Assembly: GCA_001970955.1 (NCBI GenBank)
Contig: MPUH01000012.1
Span: forward strand, 1-64,000
Reading direction: 5' to 3'
DNA from: Stentor coeruleus
Lineage: Eukaryota; Ciliophora; Heterotrichea; Heterotrichida; Stentoridae
DNA: 64,000 nt
Part shown: positions 19,290 to 29,254 of the stretch, piece after piece
Numbering within the stretch: the first letter of the stretch is position 1
Layout of the letters: every line of letters starts with the position of its first letter
Notes under the pieces: generated by a model
Told to the model about the DNA's origin: nothing
Database searches by the model: none
The model's input: only the letters and a program-made list of their open reading frames with translations
Translations under genes and position numbers: made by a program

Positions 19290-19729
19290 AATAATAGGCA
19301 TATACTACAAACTTACACTAGTAGAAATAGGGACTTCAAAAAGTGATAATTTTTTTATTTCTTTAAAACAGAGATTAAATTTTAAAATTAAATTTTAAGT
19401 ATGATTTTATGCAAACTCTTTTAACTTATAGTAAAAAATATGAAATTTATGCAAACTCTTTTAAAGACTTTTTCTTGATTATTGTATTCGTCATAAGGCC
19501 TTTGGATTATTATAACACTTTGTTTGCGCTCGATATTTCGCATATATTTCACAAGCATCTGTCCTCGCATTTTATCCTACCTCAAACCTAACCCAAGTAA
19601 TCTCTAGCACTTTTCCTCAATTTCTCTTAAAAAAAATCTCTAAAAAATCCATTTTAACTAGCTCCTCACCTAAATCTCCTTATTCAAAATTTAAACCCTA
19701 AATTTTAAATCCTATAATTTATTATTAAA

Positions 19730-20293
19730 TTAAAGTTTCTTACCAAAAACACTCGCCTCAAGTTGGCTCAACAAAAACTTAGACTTATTATGGAACTCAA
19801 TAAAGAACTCTTGCAATTCATTCAAATTATCCCCTTGCTTTTTTATCTTTGGTAAATTAACAGAATTGCTATTCAAAGTTGACTTGGACCTGCTAGGCAA
19901 ATAAATATGCTCAATTTTCACTATACTGTCTTGTTTCCTATTTTTTTTAAATGAATTCACATCAATTTCCAATTTTTTTTGCAAATGTGGTCTGTTAGTG
20001 ATTTTTGGTAAAGATTCACAAAGGCAATCTTGGGCTTTATTGTTTATATGCTCTTGGTTTTTAGGGCTTTTTATAAAGCTTGTCTTATGTTTAAATGCTT
20101 CAACGATATGTGTTGGGGTTAGGTTTCTATATAAAGAATGATCTCTTGTGCTGAGTATACTTTGGTTTTTTTTGACTCGATTTGGATTGCGCTTAGGCAT
20201 GCTGTTATCAAGGTATATGGAAAACTCAGATATGTTTGGTGAACGAAATGAGTAGTTCTTGTTTTGACGATTTTTTTGAGGCTCTTTATTCAT
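19730..20293 (-). CDS. Basic hypothetical protein
   Basis: 187 residues, rich in Lys, Asn, Ser and Arg, with no membrane segment and no motif I recognise. It starts MNKEPQKNRQNKNYSFRSPN and ends with a short amphipathic region (LNELQEFFIEFHNKSKFLLS) that may be helical. The frame is clean with an ATG start. The upstream flank is G-rich and C-poor and the downstream flank is the reverse, matching the flank pattern of other minus-strand genes, which supports a real gene. Function unknown. Confidence 0.7.
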   Translation of the reverse strand: MNKEPQKNRQNKNYSFRSPNISEFSIYLDNSMPKRNPNRVKKNQSILSTRDHSLYRNLTPTHIVEAFKHKTSFIKSPKNQEHINNKAQDCLCESLPKITNRPHLQKKLEIDVNSFKKNRKQDSIVKIEHIYLPSRSKSTLNSNSVNLPKIKKQGDNLNELQEFFIEFHNKSKFLLSQLEASVFGKKL

Positions 20294-20878
20294 TAATGGC
20301 TTTAAATTATATATTTTTGTTGAAGTTTAAGATAAAGAGCCTTTAATTAGAAATGAAGGAGGGTTTACGATTGGATTTAGTACTTTGGTAAGAGAGAATA
20401 TGATAATAAAAATGATTATTTTTTTCCTATAAATGGGATGAAATAAGTGTGTGATATATATGCGAATTAAGGTAAAATATATAAAATATATCTGAAGAAA
20501 TAAAATTTGCTTTTGCTTTATAGGATATATAAGTAAAAGTTATGATATTATAATTTTTTTATTGAATGTATTTTAGTGAAGAATGCTATTTATTTAATGC
20601 TTGAACTTTTTTTATATAAGTCAAGTTTATGAAGCTACTTTGTTGTAATTTTCATCAATATGAATCAATAATAAGCACCTACATAAGCAATAAACTTGTA
20701 TTGCAAATATCAAAAAATAAAATGCATATCAAGAGTATTAAACTTCTTATCATTTGCAGCCTTCATCAAATCAGCTATATCTCTTCAGTTAAATCATTTA
20801 ACTATTCTCACACTGCTTCTAAACCCTAATACTCAATCCTATATTTTCTAATCATAACTCTCTTTGCAATACATAAAA
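20294..20878. other. Intergenic stretch between divergent genes
   Basis: About 585 nt forming the shared upstream region of the basic protein and the coiled-coil gene. The left half is G-rich on the plus strand, the right half C-rich. A 66-codon frame at 20629 is not convincing. Confidence 0.5.
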
Positions 20879-21736
20879 ATGTCTTCCTTTGTGGACTTTG
20901 AAAGGTTACTGAAAGATTTTTTCAAAGAAATTTTCGTCGAAAAATGCTTACTAGAAGACATCAGCATGACATCAGAAGAAGAATCCTCTATAGACGACTT
21001 AACAATCCCAGAGGTCTTTACCAATCTCAAAGAGATTTTCATGGAACTTATAAACTTTAAAAAAGATTATCTAACCCAAGATAAATCAGAACTCCTACAA
21101 CGTAACGAAAAATTTGAATCCATGCTTCAGAAACTTGAAGCTGAAGTAAGAAACCACATAAGAGTCGAACATCAACTAAAACTCCATATCGAAACAAATC
21201 AATCACAAGCTGAAGAACTTGAGATACAAAACAATAAACTCTTAAGCCAAATAAAAGAACTTAACGATAAAAGCAAAAACTTAGGCAAAAATGCTTTTGA
21301 TAGGAAAGACTCTAAAGATCATAATGAAAAAGTTGAAAAACTAGAGGCCAAACTTGCTATAAAAATTAATACAATCACTAAGCTTGAGAATGAAATTTTG
21401 CATTTGAAACGTGTGGTTGAAGCTGGGTGTAAGGAAAATGCAAAGAAAAATGAGATTAAGAGTAATAAAGATAAGAAGGAGCAAATTGAAGAAATCAAGC
21501 AAAGACTTGAGGAAAAAGCTTTGGACTTGCAAAAGTTTGAGCAAGTGATTAAGGAAAAAGCTGTTTCTAAGCCTATGAAAGAGAGGAATAGGAGTTTGAG
21601 GAAGTCTTATGCTGAAAATGATATAGTAAAAGTTAAACCTCATGAGGTTAAAGTGCAAAAAGGTGTTGGGAAAGTGCATTCGAGAAGTGTGTCAGAACAG
21701 ATGAGACCAGTTTCTGCTTTAAAAAAACGTAGTTAG
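20879..21736 (+). CDS. Coiled-coil protein, unknown function
   Basis: 285 residues from the ATG at 20879 (MSSFVDFERLLKDFFKEIFV); the frame is open a little further upstream but without an ATG. The N-terminal 60 residues look like a compact helical region. Residues about 65-235 form a coiled coil with regular E/K/L heptads (KVEKLEAKLAIKINTITKLE). The tail is basic and Ser/Arg-rich. It lies 87 nt upstream of the WD40 gene on the same strand. No family is recognised. Confidence 0.8.
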   Translation: MSSFVDFERLLKDFFKEIFVEKCLLEDISMTSEEESSIDDLTIPEVFTNLKEIFMELINFKKDYLTQDKSELLQRNEKFESMLQKLEAEVRNHIRVEHQLKLHIETNQSQAEELEIQNNKLLSQIKELNDKSKNLGKNAFDRKDSKDHNEKVEKLEAKLAIKINTITKLENEILHLKRVVEAGCKENAKKNEIKSNKDKKEQIEEIKQRLEEKALDLQKFEQVIKEKAVSKPMKERNRSLRKSYAENDIVKVKPHEVKVQKGVGKVHSRSVSEQMRPVSALKKRS

Positions 21737-21823
21737 TTGTATTTTTGTAAATAATATTCAGAGTTTTCTAAGACTTATATGGAAATATATATATTTTTTA
21801 AGGATTATAAATTTATTGTAAAA

Positions 21824-23569
21824 ATGATTAAGTGCGGGAAAGAGGATTGCGATAATAGACCAATGTTTATATGTGAATGCAATAAAAAACTATGTGATGA
21901 GCATACTTTACAGCATAGAAAACTAGGAAAAGGGCATATTTGTAAAGAAATCATGCTTGGGGTAGGGAAAAACGAAATTGCTTACCTAAAAGCCAAACTT
22001 GTAGATTTGATAGGAACTTATCAAAAGGCAAAAGAAAACTATATATCTGACTTTAAAGTAACTCAAACAATTCTCATGAAACTTTATAATGAAAAACTTA
22101 AACAAACAAACGATGAAATATGCAAAGCTGTGACAAGCCTTAAGAATTTGACTAATAGCGAATATATCCTATCAGAAAACACAGAAAATTACAAAGAATA
22201 TTTCTCTTACAATTACACCCTTGACCCATCTTATGAGCCTATAGATGAAAAAACAAATATTATAGAATCACTTCTAAGTAAATCTTGTATAAAAGTCATC
22301 AAAAACCCTTCGAATCCTTTAGACTCCCTTGCTAGCCAGCTTCAATCCTTAAAATCTTTTAATGTCTTCCCTGAATTCCATAAAGGAAAAATAACCTCAT
22401 TAACACTATCAAAAGACCAAGAAATCTTAGCGACCGGTTCAGTAGATTTCTCAATAAAACTTTGGGACACAAGCACTTTCCTCTGCATATCAGAACTTTT
22501 GTTCCATCAAGATTGTATAAATTCTCTTCACATTTCGCATAATAATCAAATATTACTTTCAGCATCTGGTGATAAGACAGTATCTTTATGGAACCTAAAA
22601 ACTAACACTCAACAAGGTATTTTACAAGGCCATGCAGACTGGGTCCATTGTGTTGTAGCGACCAAAAACCTTGATATTATATTTTCTGGGTCTAAAGATA
22701 CAACAATAAGAGTTTGGGATTTAGTTACAAAAGCATGTAAAGGAGTGCTTATAGGACATAAGTCTTGGGTTAATGATTTAGCTTTAATACAAAATGATAG
22801 AATATTATTATCAGGATCTGGTGATTTGACTATAAAAGCATGGAATATATCAATTTTAGCATGCCAAGGAACTATAACAGGACACACTGGTTATTTACAA
22901 TGCATTGCTATAAGTTCTAATGAACAATGCTTAGCATCAGGGGATACTAGTGGAATGATTAAATTATGGAATATTATAGACAATCCACAGGTTAATAACT
23001 TTACCCTTATGCATAAAAAGGTTGTGTTTGGACTTAGTTTTACAAGTGATGGGGGGTATTTAGCATCAAGTTCAGGGGATTTTACAGTTGTCATATGGCA
23101 TTTGCAGAGCCGTAAGCCAGTGAAATATTGGAATTTAGGTAGGGTCTTTCCTAGAAATCTGAGTTTTTTGCATGATAATAGTTTGGTTGTTGGTATGGAA
23201 AATGGATCCGTTAAGATGTTTAGTTTGAAGAATACTAGTCAAAAAAGCAAAAATTTTAAAGCACATATAGGCCCAGTGACTAGTATGTCGTTTCCCAGAA
23301 ATGAAGCTTTTGTGATTACCCAATCCTCAAATTCTCAGGTAAAAATCTGGAAATACTATGAAAAAAAATACGTAGGATCACTTAAAAATCATAGTCTTCC
23401 TATAGTAAAATCATATATTTGTCCTTTAAACCACTATATAATCACCCAAGATACAAGCTTAGTTATAAGGATTTTTAAACTTCCTGATAAAATGCCAAAA
23501 CACCTAATTTCATCTATAGAAATCTCGAAATTCATATCAGAATTCCCAGGACTAAATGATTTTTTATAA
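21824..23569 (+). CDS. B-box-like zinc finger plus WD40-repeat protein
   Basis: 581 residues from the ATG at 21824 (MIKCGKEDC); an in-frame ATG at 21779 would add 15 hydrophobic residues. I prefer the later start because it leads straight into the Cys/His cluster. That cluster (CGKEDC, CEC, LCDEHTLQHRK) looks like a B-box-type zinc finger. A helical stretch follows at about 60-175, then eight to nine WD40 units from about residue 195 to 560, with clear blades such as GSGDLTIKAWN and GSKDTTIRVWD. B-box plus coiled coil plus propeller suggests a TRIM-like scaffold, without a RING finger visible. Such proteins are abundant in ciliates. Confidence 0.85.
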   Translation: MIKCGKEDCDNRPMFICECNKKLCDEHTLQHRKLGKGHICKEIMLGVGKNEIAYLKAKLVDLIGTYQKAKENYISDFKVTQTILMKLYNEKLKQTNDEICKAVTSLKNLTNSEYILSENTENYKEYFSYNYTLDPSYEPIDEKTNIIESLLSKSCIKVIKNPSNPLDSLASQLQSLKSFNVFPEFHKGKITSLTLSKDQEILATGSVDFSIKLWDTSTFLCISELLFHQDCINSLHISHNNQILLSASGDKTVSLWNLKTNTQQGILQGHADWVHCVVATKNLDIIFSGSKDTTIRVWDLVTKACKGVLIGHKSWVNDLALIQNDRILLSGSGDLTIKAWNISILACQGTITGHTGYLQCIAISSNEQCLASGDTSGMIKLWNIIDNPQVNNFTLMHKKVVFGLSFTSDGGYLASSSGDFTVVIWHLQSRKPVKYWNLGRVFPRNLSFLHDNSLVVGMENGSVKMFSLKNTSQKSKNFKAHIGPVTSMSFPRNEAFVITQSSNSQVKIWKYYEKKYVGSLKNHSLPIVKSYICPLNHYIITQDTSLVIRIFKLPDKMPKHLISSIEISKFISEFPGLNDFL

Positions 23570-24149
23570 GTATTTCTAGCTAATTAATTAAGTTTTCTCA
23601 TTTATTCCATATCTTTTTTAAATTAAAGAAAAAGGTCGAAACACACTGGGATTTCTCCAAGATTTGAGGCAGATAATAAAACCAGACTCTATACGAAAAA
23701 AACCTTAATCTATAATTTTTTGATCATATTTATACTAAAGCCTGCATTAGGGTTAATATAACCCTCCTGAGTAAATGCGTATAAAAAATCTCTTGGTGAG
23801 ACTTTACTACTATACCTTCTACAAATAAAAATAAACTTATTATTCTCTTTTTAAGTAATTTGAACTACTATTTTTACTAATTATTATAGTCAATTGATTA
23901 CAATATCATAAGCTTATATGTTTTAACACAATTAATTTCATAATTCTAGTTTATGTTTAATAACTGTTCCATAAGAAATGACTTTATTTTCCTAACTTAT
24001 TCATCTTTTAAATTTATAAACCTTCTTATAACTTAGTAAGCATTTATAGTAATCAATTATTTGTCTGCAAGTTTGAGTAATTTTTATAAGAAGAAGTTGA
24101 AAAGGTATAGAAGCATAATGAGATCATACAAAAAACATAAGATATTTTA
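23570..24149. other. Intergenic stretch between convergent genes
   Basis: 580 nt between the stops of the WD40 gene and the SF-assemblin-like gene. A small hairpin-like match (ATTAGGGTTAATATAACCCTC) lies near 23750. Nothing coding is seen. Confidence 0.5.
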
Positions 24150-24914
24150 TCAATTACTTATGAGCTTTTTCCTATTAGACTCTACTTTATTGCATGTTCC
24201 TTCAAAAAGCTTAAAAAGTGTATCTTCAGTTTGTCGTCTTTTTTGCTGTTCTAATGAAGTTTCTTCTTCTAAATGGCTTTGCATTTCTTCAAACATTTTC
24301 CACAAGAAGGTATTTCGGCTTACTCTTTCTTCTTTAAGTTTTTTCAGTGCAATATTGAAATCTTCAAACCCTTTACTCACATCTTCGATTATGTCTTCAG
24401 TTTTTCTTTGACGATATTTTTGTTCCCCTTCGACTATTTCACTTATCGCTGATAAACCTTCATTTAGTCTGCTTTGCGAAAGTTTGTAGTCTTTTTCCCT
24501 TTCTTTAGACTGTTTTTTTAATTCAAGTTTAAGGGAACATAATTCATCATCAAGATGAGTTTCAATACGATCTTCATATTCTTCTGTGTTTTTTGCTAGT
24601 TTATTAAGTTCTAAAGCTGCTTTTGAGGATTGAAGGGAAAGTTGCTTTGTGAGTTTTGAATTTATAAGGGAGTATGTTGATTTAGCCATTGATAGTGAGT
24701 TCATAGATTTTTCAACATCATGCTGGGCAAGCTCGATTTTGCTTATTAAGTAATATGCTGTAGAGTCCATCCGGCTTTCAAAATTTCTTAAAACAGGCTC
24801 TATTGCCGGCTTTTTTTCTATTGGAAGCGTTGCTGACTTTTTGTAGGTATTTAGATGCTTCGATAGCTCTTTGATTTGAGCAATGTTTGACTGCTCTCTA
24901 GTCATAGTAAACAT
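24150..24914 (-). CDS. SF-assemblin-like (striated fibre) protein
   Basis: 254 residues, almost wholly coiled coil after a 30-residue head. Length, absence of Pro in the rod and the C-terminal pattern RRQTEDTLFKLFEGTCNKVE fit SF-assemblin/beta-giardin, which form striated rootlets at basal bodies. In ciliates these make the kinetodesmal and related fibres of the cortex. It is transcribed in the same direction as the docking-complex-like gene 33 nt upstream, so the two flagellar/cortical genes are close neighbours. The alternative is a generic coiled coil of similar length. The stop is TGA. Confidence 0.8.
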   Translation of the reverse strand: MFTMTREQSNIAQIKELSKHLNTYKKSATLPIEKKPAIEPVLRNFESRMDSTAYYLISKIELAQHDVEKSMNSLSMAKSTYSLINSKLTKQLSLQSSKAALELNKLAKNTEEYEDRIETHLDDELCSLKLELKKQSKEREKDYKLSQSRLNEGLSAISEIVEGEQKYRQRKTEDIIEDVSKGFEDFNIALKKLKEERVSRNTFLWKMFEEMQSHLEEETSLEQQKRRQTEDTLFKLFEGTCNKVESNRKKLISN

Positions 24915-24947
24915 TAGATTTATAATAAAGTAATTTATTTATTCAAC

Positions 24948-26423
24948 TCACTTTAGTATTATCCTTCGCTCAATATCTGGAGTCCTATCTCTACCTGATA
25001 GCTGTCTTTGATCTCCTTGGTGAAGTCCTTCACCGCTCTCTAATGTCATTCTTGAAACTTTATGCAAAGATTCTTGTGCTGATATTTCACGAACTATATC
25101 ATTAGTTTTTTTCATAGCAAATTTTTCCAAGGCTTGTTTTGCTTCCTCCGCCTTGTCTTGAAGAGGCTTGACCATATCTTCAAGTTTACAGTATATAATC
25201 GAAAACATTTCTTCAAGAGAATTTTTAGTTTCTAATATTTTACTTCCTGGACTTATATCTAATGTGTTGTCAATTTCTAATGTGTGAAGAATCTTGAATC
25301 CCCAGTTCAAAACCTGATCATAAGTCAGCACTGACTTGTGGAGTTTTTCTTTAATTACCGCATACTCCTTATAACAACTCGCAAGTTTGCTTTCCATATC
25401 TTCAATATCCGAATAAATTTTCCTATTATTTCCCCCATCATCTAACTGTGCCTCAACCAATTTTTCCCTTATCTCCCCATTATACTCTTTAAGTGCTTCT
25501 AATTTCTTCTCAGCTTCATTAACCGCAGTGACTAGACTTCCATAGCTTTCTTCCCTAGTTAAAAATTTCTCAACAATTTCATTTATATCTGAAACCCCAG
25601 TTGCCGCTTTGATTTTCTGAAATGCTTGCTCAATATTCACCCCTTTGGCTACTTCTTTTTCTAGTTTTTTCCTTAGATATAAATACCATAGTCTATTTGC
25701 TAATAAACTTTCTCTTATTTTCGCTTCTTGTGAATCTTTATCATCATTTGCTGCAGCTTCTGAAATATCAGCTTGTCTTTTTTGTCTCTCTTCTCTTCTT
25801 AACGCTAAATCTTGTCTTTCTTTTATGTTTTTTTCTAGTTGGATTATTCTGTCATTTTTTCTTTTTTGGTCTATAGCTATAGCTTGTTTGATTTCTTGAA
25901 GAATTTGCTTGGATTGATATTGGTTTTCTCTTATTTTGCGGAATTTATCTGTTTCTGCGTTTAGGATGCTTCGTGAGTTTTTGAGGGAGATTTGCAAAGA
26001 GTTCGCTTTGATTTCCATTGCGATTTTATCTTTTTTCATCCTATCAAGCATGTGTAGATATGTTCTTTTATTAGCCATTTCACATTCGTGTCTATATCTG
26101 TTTTGTTCAAGGGAGTTTTTAAGCATCTCTATTTTATTTTGTAAGCTTTTTAAGTCTTGGTCTGCTAAATTAGAAGATGCATTAGCAGCTTCGATTTCTG
26201 CTTTGAGTTTTTCATAATACAAGCGTTTTTTATTATTTGTTTCACGAGCTCTGTCATGTCGTTTACGGATTAAAGCTAACTGGGCTGCTATTTCTGAGGT
26301 CTCCTCTTCTTGGTCAAGAGGTTCTTCTTCAAAATCACTTGTCCGGTCTAGTTGATTTAGTAGCATACGGGAATACTTGGATTTTGTCATTGGCGAAGTA
26401 GATCTTCTTGAGAGTTCAGACAT
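24948..26423 (-). CDS. Outer dynein arm docking-complex-like coiled coil (CCDC151/ODAD3-like)
   Basis: 491 residues, coiled coil from about 60 to 440. The segment AFQKIKAATGVSDINEIVEK followed by FLTREESYGSL matches the conserved FxxIxxATGVxDxxEIVxxFLxxE block of CCDC151/CCDC114-type docking proteins, which anchor outer dynein arms to doublets. The N-terminal QLALIRKRHDRARETNNKK also suits this group. The exact member (ODAD1, ODAD3 or a ciliate-specific one) cannot be settled by eye. It is a single exon with an ATG start. Its upstream flank is extremely G-rich on the plus strand, with 3 C against 49 G near 26475-26660. Confidence 0.83.
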   Translation of the reverse strand: MSELSRRSTSPMTKSKYSRMLLNQLDRTSDFEEEPLDQEEETSEIAAQLALIRKRHDRARETNNKKRLYYEKLKAEIEAANASSNLADQDLKSLQNKIEMLKNSLEQNRYRHECEMANKRTYLHMLDRMKKDKIAMEIKANSLQISLKNSRSILNAETDKFRKIRENQYQSKQILQEIKQAIAIDQKRKNDRIIQLEKNIKERQDLALRREERQKRQADISEAAANDDKDSQEAKIRESLLANRLWYLYLRKKLEKEVAKGVNIEQAFQKIKAATGVSDINEIVEKFLTREESYGSLVTAVNEAEKKLEALKEYNGEIREKLVEAQLDDGGNNRKIYSDIEDMESKLASCYKEYAVIKEKLHKSVLTYDQVLNWGFKILHTLEIDNTLDISPGSKILETKNSLEEMFSIIYCKLEDMVKPLQDKAEEAKQALEKFAMKKTNDIVREISAQESLHKVSRMTLESGEGLHQGDQRQLSGRDRTPDIERRIILK

Positions 26424-27091
26424 TATTATAATCTAACTATAATTATGATAGTAACGATTTATTTCAACTTAGATTATTTTGAGGAATATATTATATGAGT
26501 CAGATAATATGATGATTATAATTAGGTTAAATGTGAGGGAAGAGGATATTTTTTGGAGGAAAATTAAAGATTTGACAAGAAAGCTTTGGAGGTGTTGGAA
26601 AGTTAGGAATAGAAAAGGATATAGGATATGGAATATAAAAGTAGAAGTGGGTTTTTTTATTTTGAAATAAAGGCTAAAATGTGAGTTATTGTTGTGAAGG
26701 TGTTTAGGATATACTAGTTTATTTTTATATGGTATATTATCAAAATTAATTGGCAATAGTGCTTGACTAAAAATTATTTTGATATTTTGTGGTATTAGAT
26801 AATTTATTCTATTATAATATAGCAATATTTGAATAAAAAAAGTATGCTTTTATAGTGAATATATGGGAATTTATATTAACTACACAAATTAATATGCTTA
26901 ATATCCCGAAGTTTAAAATAAAAAGTTAGGAAGTGACAAATAAGATTTTATTATACATATATTTTCACAATTTAATTCATTATAAAACGATTATTTATTA
27001 ATATTCCTACATAAAACCTATAAATTTTCTTGTCCACTTATATTAAAGGAATTTGAGCTAATCTAATTCAAATAAAAATATCATAGATATA
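26424..27091. other. Intergenic stretch between two minus-strand genes
   Basis: About 670 nt. The first 240 nt are the G-rich, C-depleted upstream flank of the docking-complex-like gene. The skew creates spurious open frames on both strands, which I do not accept because they lack ATG starts or are purely compositional. Confidence 0.6.
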
Positions 27092-27850
27092 TTAATCATA
27101 TATTGACTCAATAGTTTCTTGAGTTTTAGCCTTCTTACAGATGTTGCCAGCAGTGATCTTTCTTGCTTTGACAACCAAGTTTTCTATTATAAGTGGCTTA
27201 ATGTAAACATTGTCCTTTGGGGCAATTACTAAAAAGAAATGCCCATTTCTAAAATGCGAAGACACCTCTTTCAAGACAATTTTTCTAAAAAACACTGTCC
27301 CACTCCCGTCAACATCAACTGTGCCTCGCATAATTTTTTCTCCTGAGGTGTTAACTAAAATAAGTTTAGGAGGGGATTCAGTACTAAACAAAGATAATGA
27401 AAAAACAACTCTTTCAGGTAAAGTGGTCTTATTTCCATTTGAATCTACTATTTGAAGTAATAAAGAAAACGCCCTTTCTTTATATGCTGGACTAGGAGCA
27501 TCACTTAGTAAGTTTAAAAAGTAAATATGCTGAGGATTTGAACCACAGAGGAAGTTCATTAACTGGCTTGAATTTGTTGAATTCTCACTAGAACAGCTTG
27601 AAATACTTTGCGATGACTCAAGATTGTGCTCGATTGACGTAATTTTTTCTAGAGAACTTCTTGTTTGTTCTGCGATTTTCCTGATCATTTCGTTCTGCTG
27701 GGTAATTATTCTAAACAAAGTGAAAAGTATCGAAGGATCAGAATTCGATACAAAGGGGACTGGAAATAGTTTTACAGCAGTTGGGTCGGATTTCTTGCAA
27801 CACCCACATGACCCGTCCCAAACCTGGCACTTGATATTCAAATTACACAT
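27092..27850 (-). CDS. Unknown protein with Cys-rich head and beta-rich C-terminal domain
   Basis: 252 residues. The first 22 residues are Cys-rich (MCNLNIKCQVWDGSCGCCKK), possibly metal-binding. A Ser-rich linker follows, then residues about 105-235 form an alternating hydrophobic, beta-rich domain (PERVVFSLSLFSTESPPKLI; VLKEVSSHFRNGHFFLVIAP). The general pattern of the second half, with strands, a GxVxF turn, then a final FFLVI strand and an ENLVVKARK end, faintly recalls Ig-like or CBP60-type DNA- or calmodulin-binding sandwiches. I do not claim that identity. Start is the first ATG. Confidence 0.72.
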   Translation of the reverse strand: MCNLNIKCQVWDGSCGCCKKSDPTAVKLFPVPFVSNSDPSILFTLFRIITQQNEMIRKIAEQTRSSLEKITSIEHNLESSQSISSCSSENSTNSSQLMNFLCGSNPQHIYFLNLLSDAPSPAYKERAFSLLLQIVDSNGNKTTLPERVVFSLSLFSTESPPKLILVNTSGEKIMRGTVDVDGSGTVFFRKIVLKEVSSHFRNGHFFLVIAPKDNVYIKPLIIENLVVKARKITAGNICKKAKTQETIESIYD

Positions 27851-28642
27851 TTTTATTAATGGTCAAAAAAAAGTTGAATATGTCTATCTCTGTTAGTTAT
27901 CTTTTTTTTTGGTTAGGATATACAGAGGGTTGTTCTAAAGCTGTATGAATATTAAATATTAAACTTAAGCCATGCTTCACAAATGAAATCTTTATAGCCT
28001 ATTATAATAAAACAATAACTTCCTAATAAAGTTTATCAACTATAAATAGATAACCCTAAACACAAAGGAAACTTTCAAAAGTGCTTTATTATAATAAATC
28101 TTTGTCATACCGAAACTTAATTTAAAAATGAATCCTATCTTGAGAGTTGTCATCCCATATATAAATTATATTATCACAATTAACACTTTCAAAAAAATTA
28201 TCAATTTTCCAAAGTATAAATCCTGAAGCTTAAAAACCGACAATTTTGATATCTTAACTTACTTCCTAAAGTATCCCTCATCTAAATCAACTTATCCATT
28301 ATTATTTTTCAGTAATCTTCCATTTATCATAAAATCTTAACACTATATTAAATTTTATACAATTTCTATTTACTTTATATTCCAAAATCAAATACTATAT
28401 TTATTATTATATAAAGTTAAGCAATGCATTAAAATTACAAAAGCTCAATATCTTATAAGTCATAATTGAAATCAAAAAGTAGAAAATTAGTAAAAATTAT
28501 TATCATGCCAAAATATTATTTTTTCAAGCATATAAATTAATCTATTATTTTAATATGCAAACTATCATAAATTTTATAGCTTCCCATAAAGTTAGAAAAA
28601 ATGCAATATTCTAGGAAATATAATATTTCAAACTTTACTTTA
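27851..28642. other. Intergenic stretch between two minus-strand genes
   Basis: About 790 nt, very AT-rich. The part nearer the Rab gene stop is C-richer than G on the plus strand, as expected for a 3' flank of a minus-strand gene. No frame, repeat or RNA is recognisable. Confidence 0.5.
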
Positions 28643-29254
28643 TCATCCACAACAGCCTGTTTTAGTCTTTTCTGCAGGCTTGATAGTGCTTTTTACTGTG
28701 ATTCCCGAAGTTGGTGTTTGGACATCAATAAGCCCAGCAGAAATTCTTTCTAATACATCTTTACAGCTAAAAATAAACGCTTCATCAACCCCTTGATTAT
28801 TTTTCGCAGAAGTCTCAATAAAAAGTAATCCATTATCAGCAGCCCATTTTTTCCCTTCTTCTACTGTGATTTCCCTTTGTGTATGCAAATCAATTTTATT
28901 CCCTACAACAATAACTGTAATATTTGGATTCCCATTAATTCTTGCCTCATCAAGCCATTCAGCCAAATGATCAAAAGAACTTCTACTAGTTGTATCATAA
29001 ACTAATATTGCAGCTGCAGCAGCTCTATAATAAGATCTTGTTATACTCCTATATTGTTCTGAACCTGCTGTATCCCATATTTGAAGTTTAACTTTTACTT
29101 TGTTTACTTCAAGGATTTTAGCCCCAAATTCAACACCTACTGTTGGCTCGTGCTTGTTTCGAATGTTTTGGGAAAGGAAGCCCTGCATCAAACATGATTT
29201 TCCAACTGAAGAATCTCCTATTATGATATATTTGAAGAGATAATCATACAACAT
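28643..29254 (-). CDS. Rab-family small GTPase, Rab2/Rab4/Rab14-like, catalytic Gln replaced by Ser
   Basis: 203 residues, full Rab length. The start MLYDYLFKYIIIGDSSVGKS is typical of Rab2/4/14, with P-loop GDSSVGKS. Switch I PTVGVEFGAK, G4 VGNKID and G5 ETSAK are all present. The protein ends KTGCCG, giving a double-Cys prenylation site. Rab2/4/14 act in ER-Golgi and endosome traffic. The odd feature is switch II: WDTAGSEQYRS, where the usual Gln after Gly (needed for GTP hydrolysis) is Ser (codon 29060-29062). Intrinsic and ordinary GAP-driven hydrolysis should therefore be weak. All other nucleotide motifs are intact, so it should bind GTP and membranes. Confidence 0.95.
   Translation of the reverse strand: MLYDYLFKYIIIGDSSVGKSCLMQGFLSQNIRNKHEPTVGVEFGAKILEVNKVKVKLQIWDTAGSEQYRSITRSYYRAAAAAILVYDTTSRSSFDHLAEWLDEARINGNPNITVIVVGNKIDLHTQREITVEEGKKWAADNGLLFIETSAKNNQGVDEAFIFSCKDVLERISAGLIDVQTPTSGITVKSTIKPAEKTKTGCCG

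Larger units (their letters stand above)
18524..19729. other. Intergenic stretch with assembly join and element remnant
   Basis: About 1.2 kb. The first 300 nt are strongly C-poor on the plus strand. It holds the 79-nt join at 18608-18768, a structured stretch at 19095-19172 and a possible LINE remnant at 19094-19289. The last 170 nt are C-rich and G-poor, the usual pattern downstream of a minus-strand gene. Confidence 0.55.

Noticed and set aside
24061-24411. 116-codon plus-strand frame opposite the SF-assemblin-like gene
   Set aside because: It starts with TTG, overlaps a well-supported coiled-coil gene on the other strand, and has Ser/Phe/Leu content typical of the antisense of a Lys/Glu-rich gene.
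26469-26825. 118-codon minus-strand frame in the gap upstream of the docking-complex-like gene
   Set aside because: No ATG start; it exists because the sequence is almost free of C on the plus strand, and the residues are mainly Ile, Leu, Phe and Asn.
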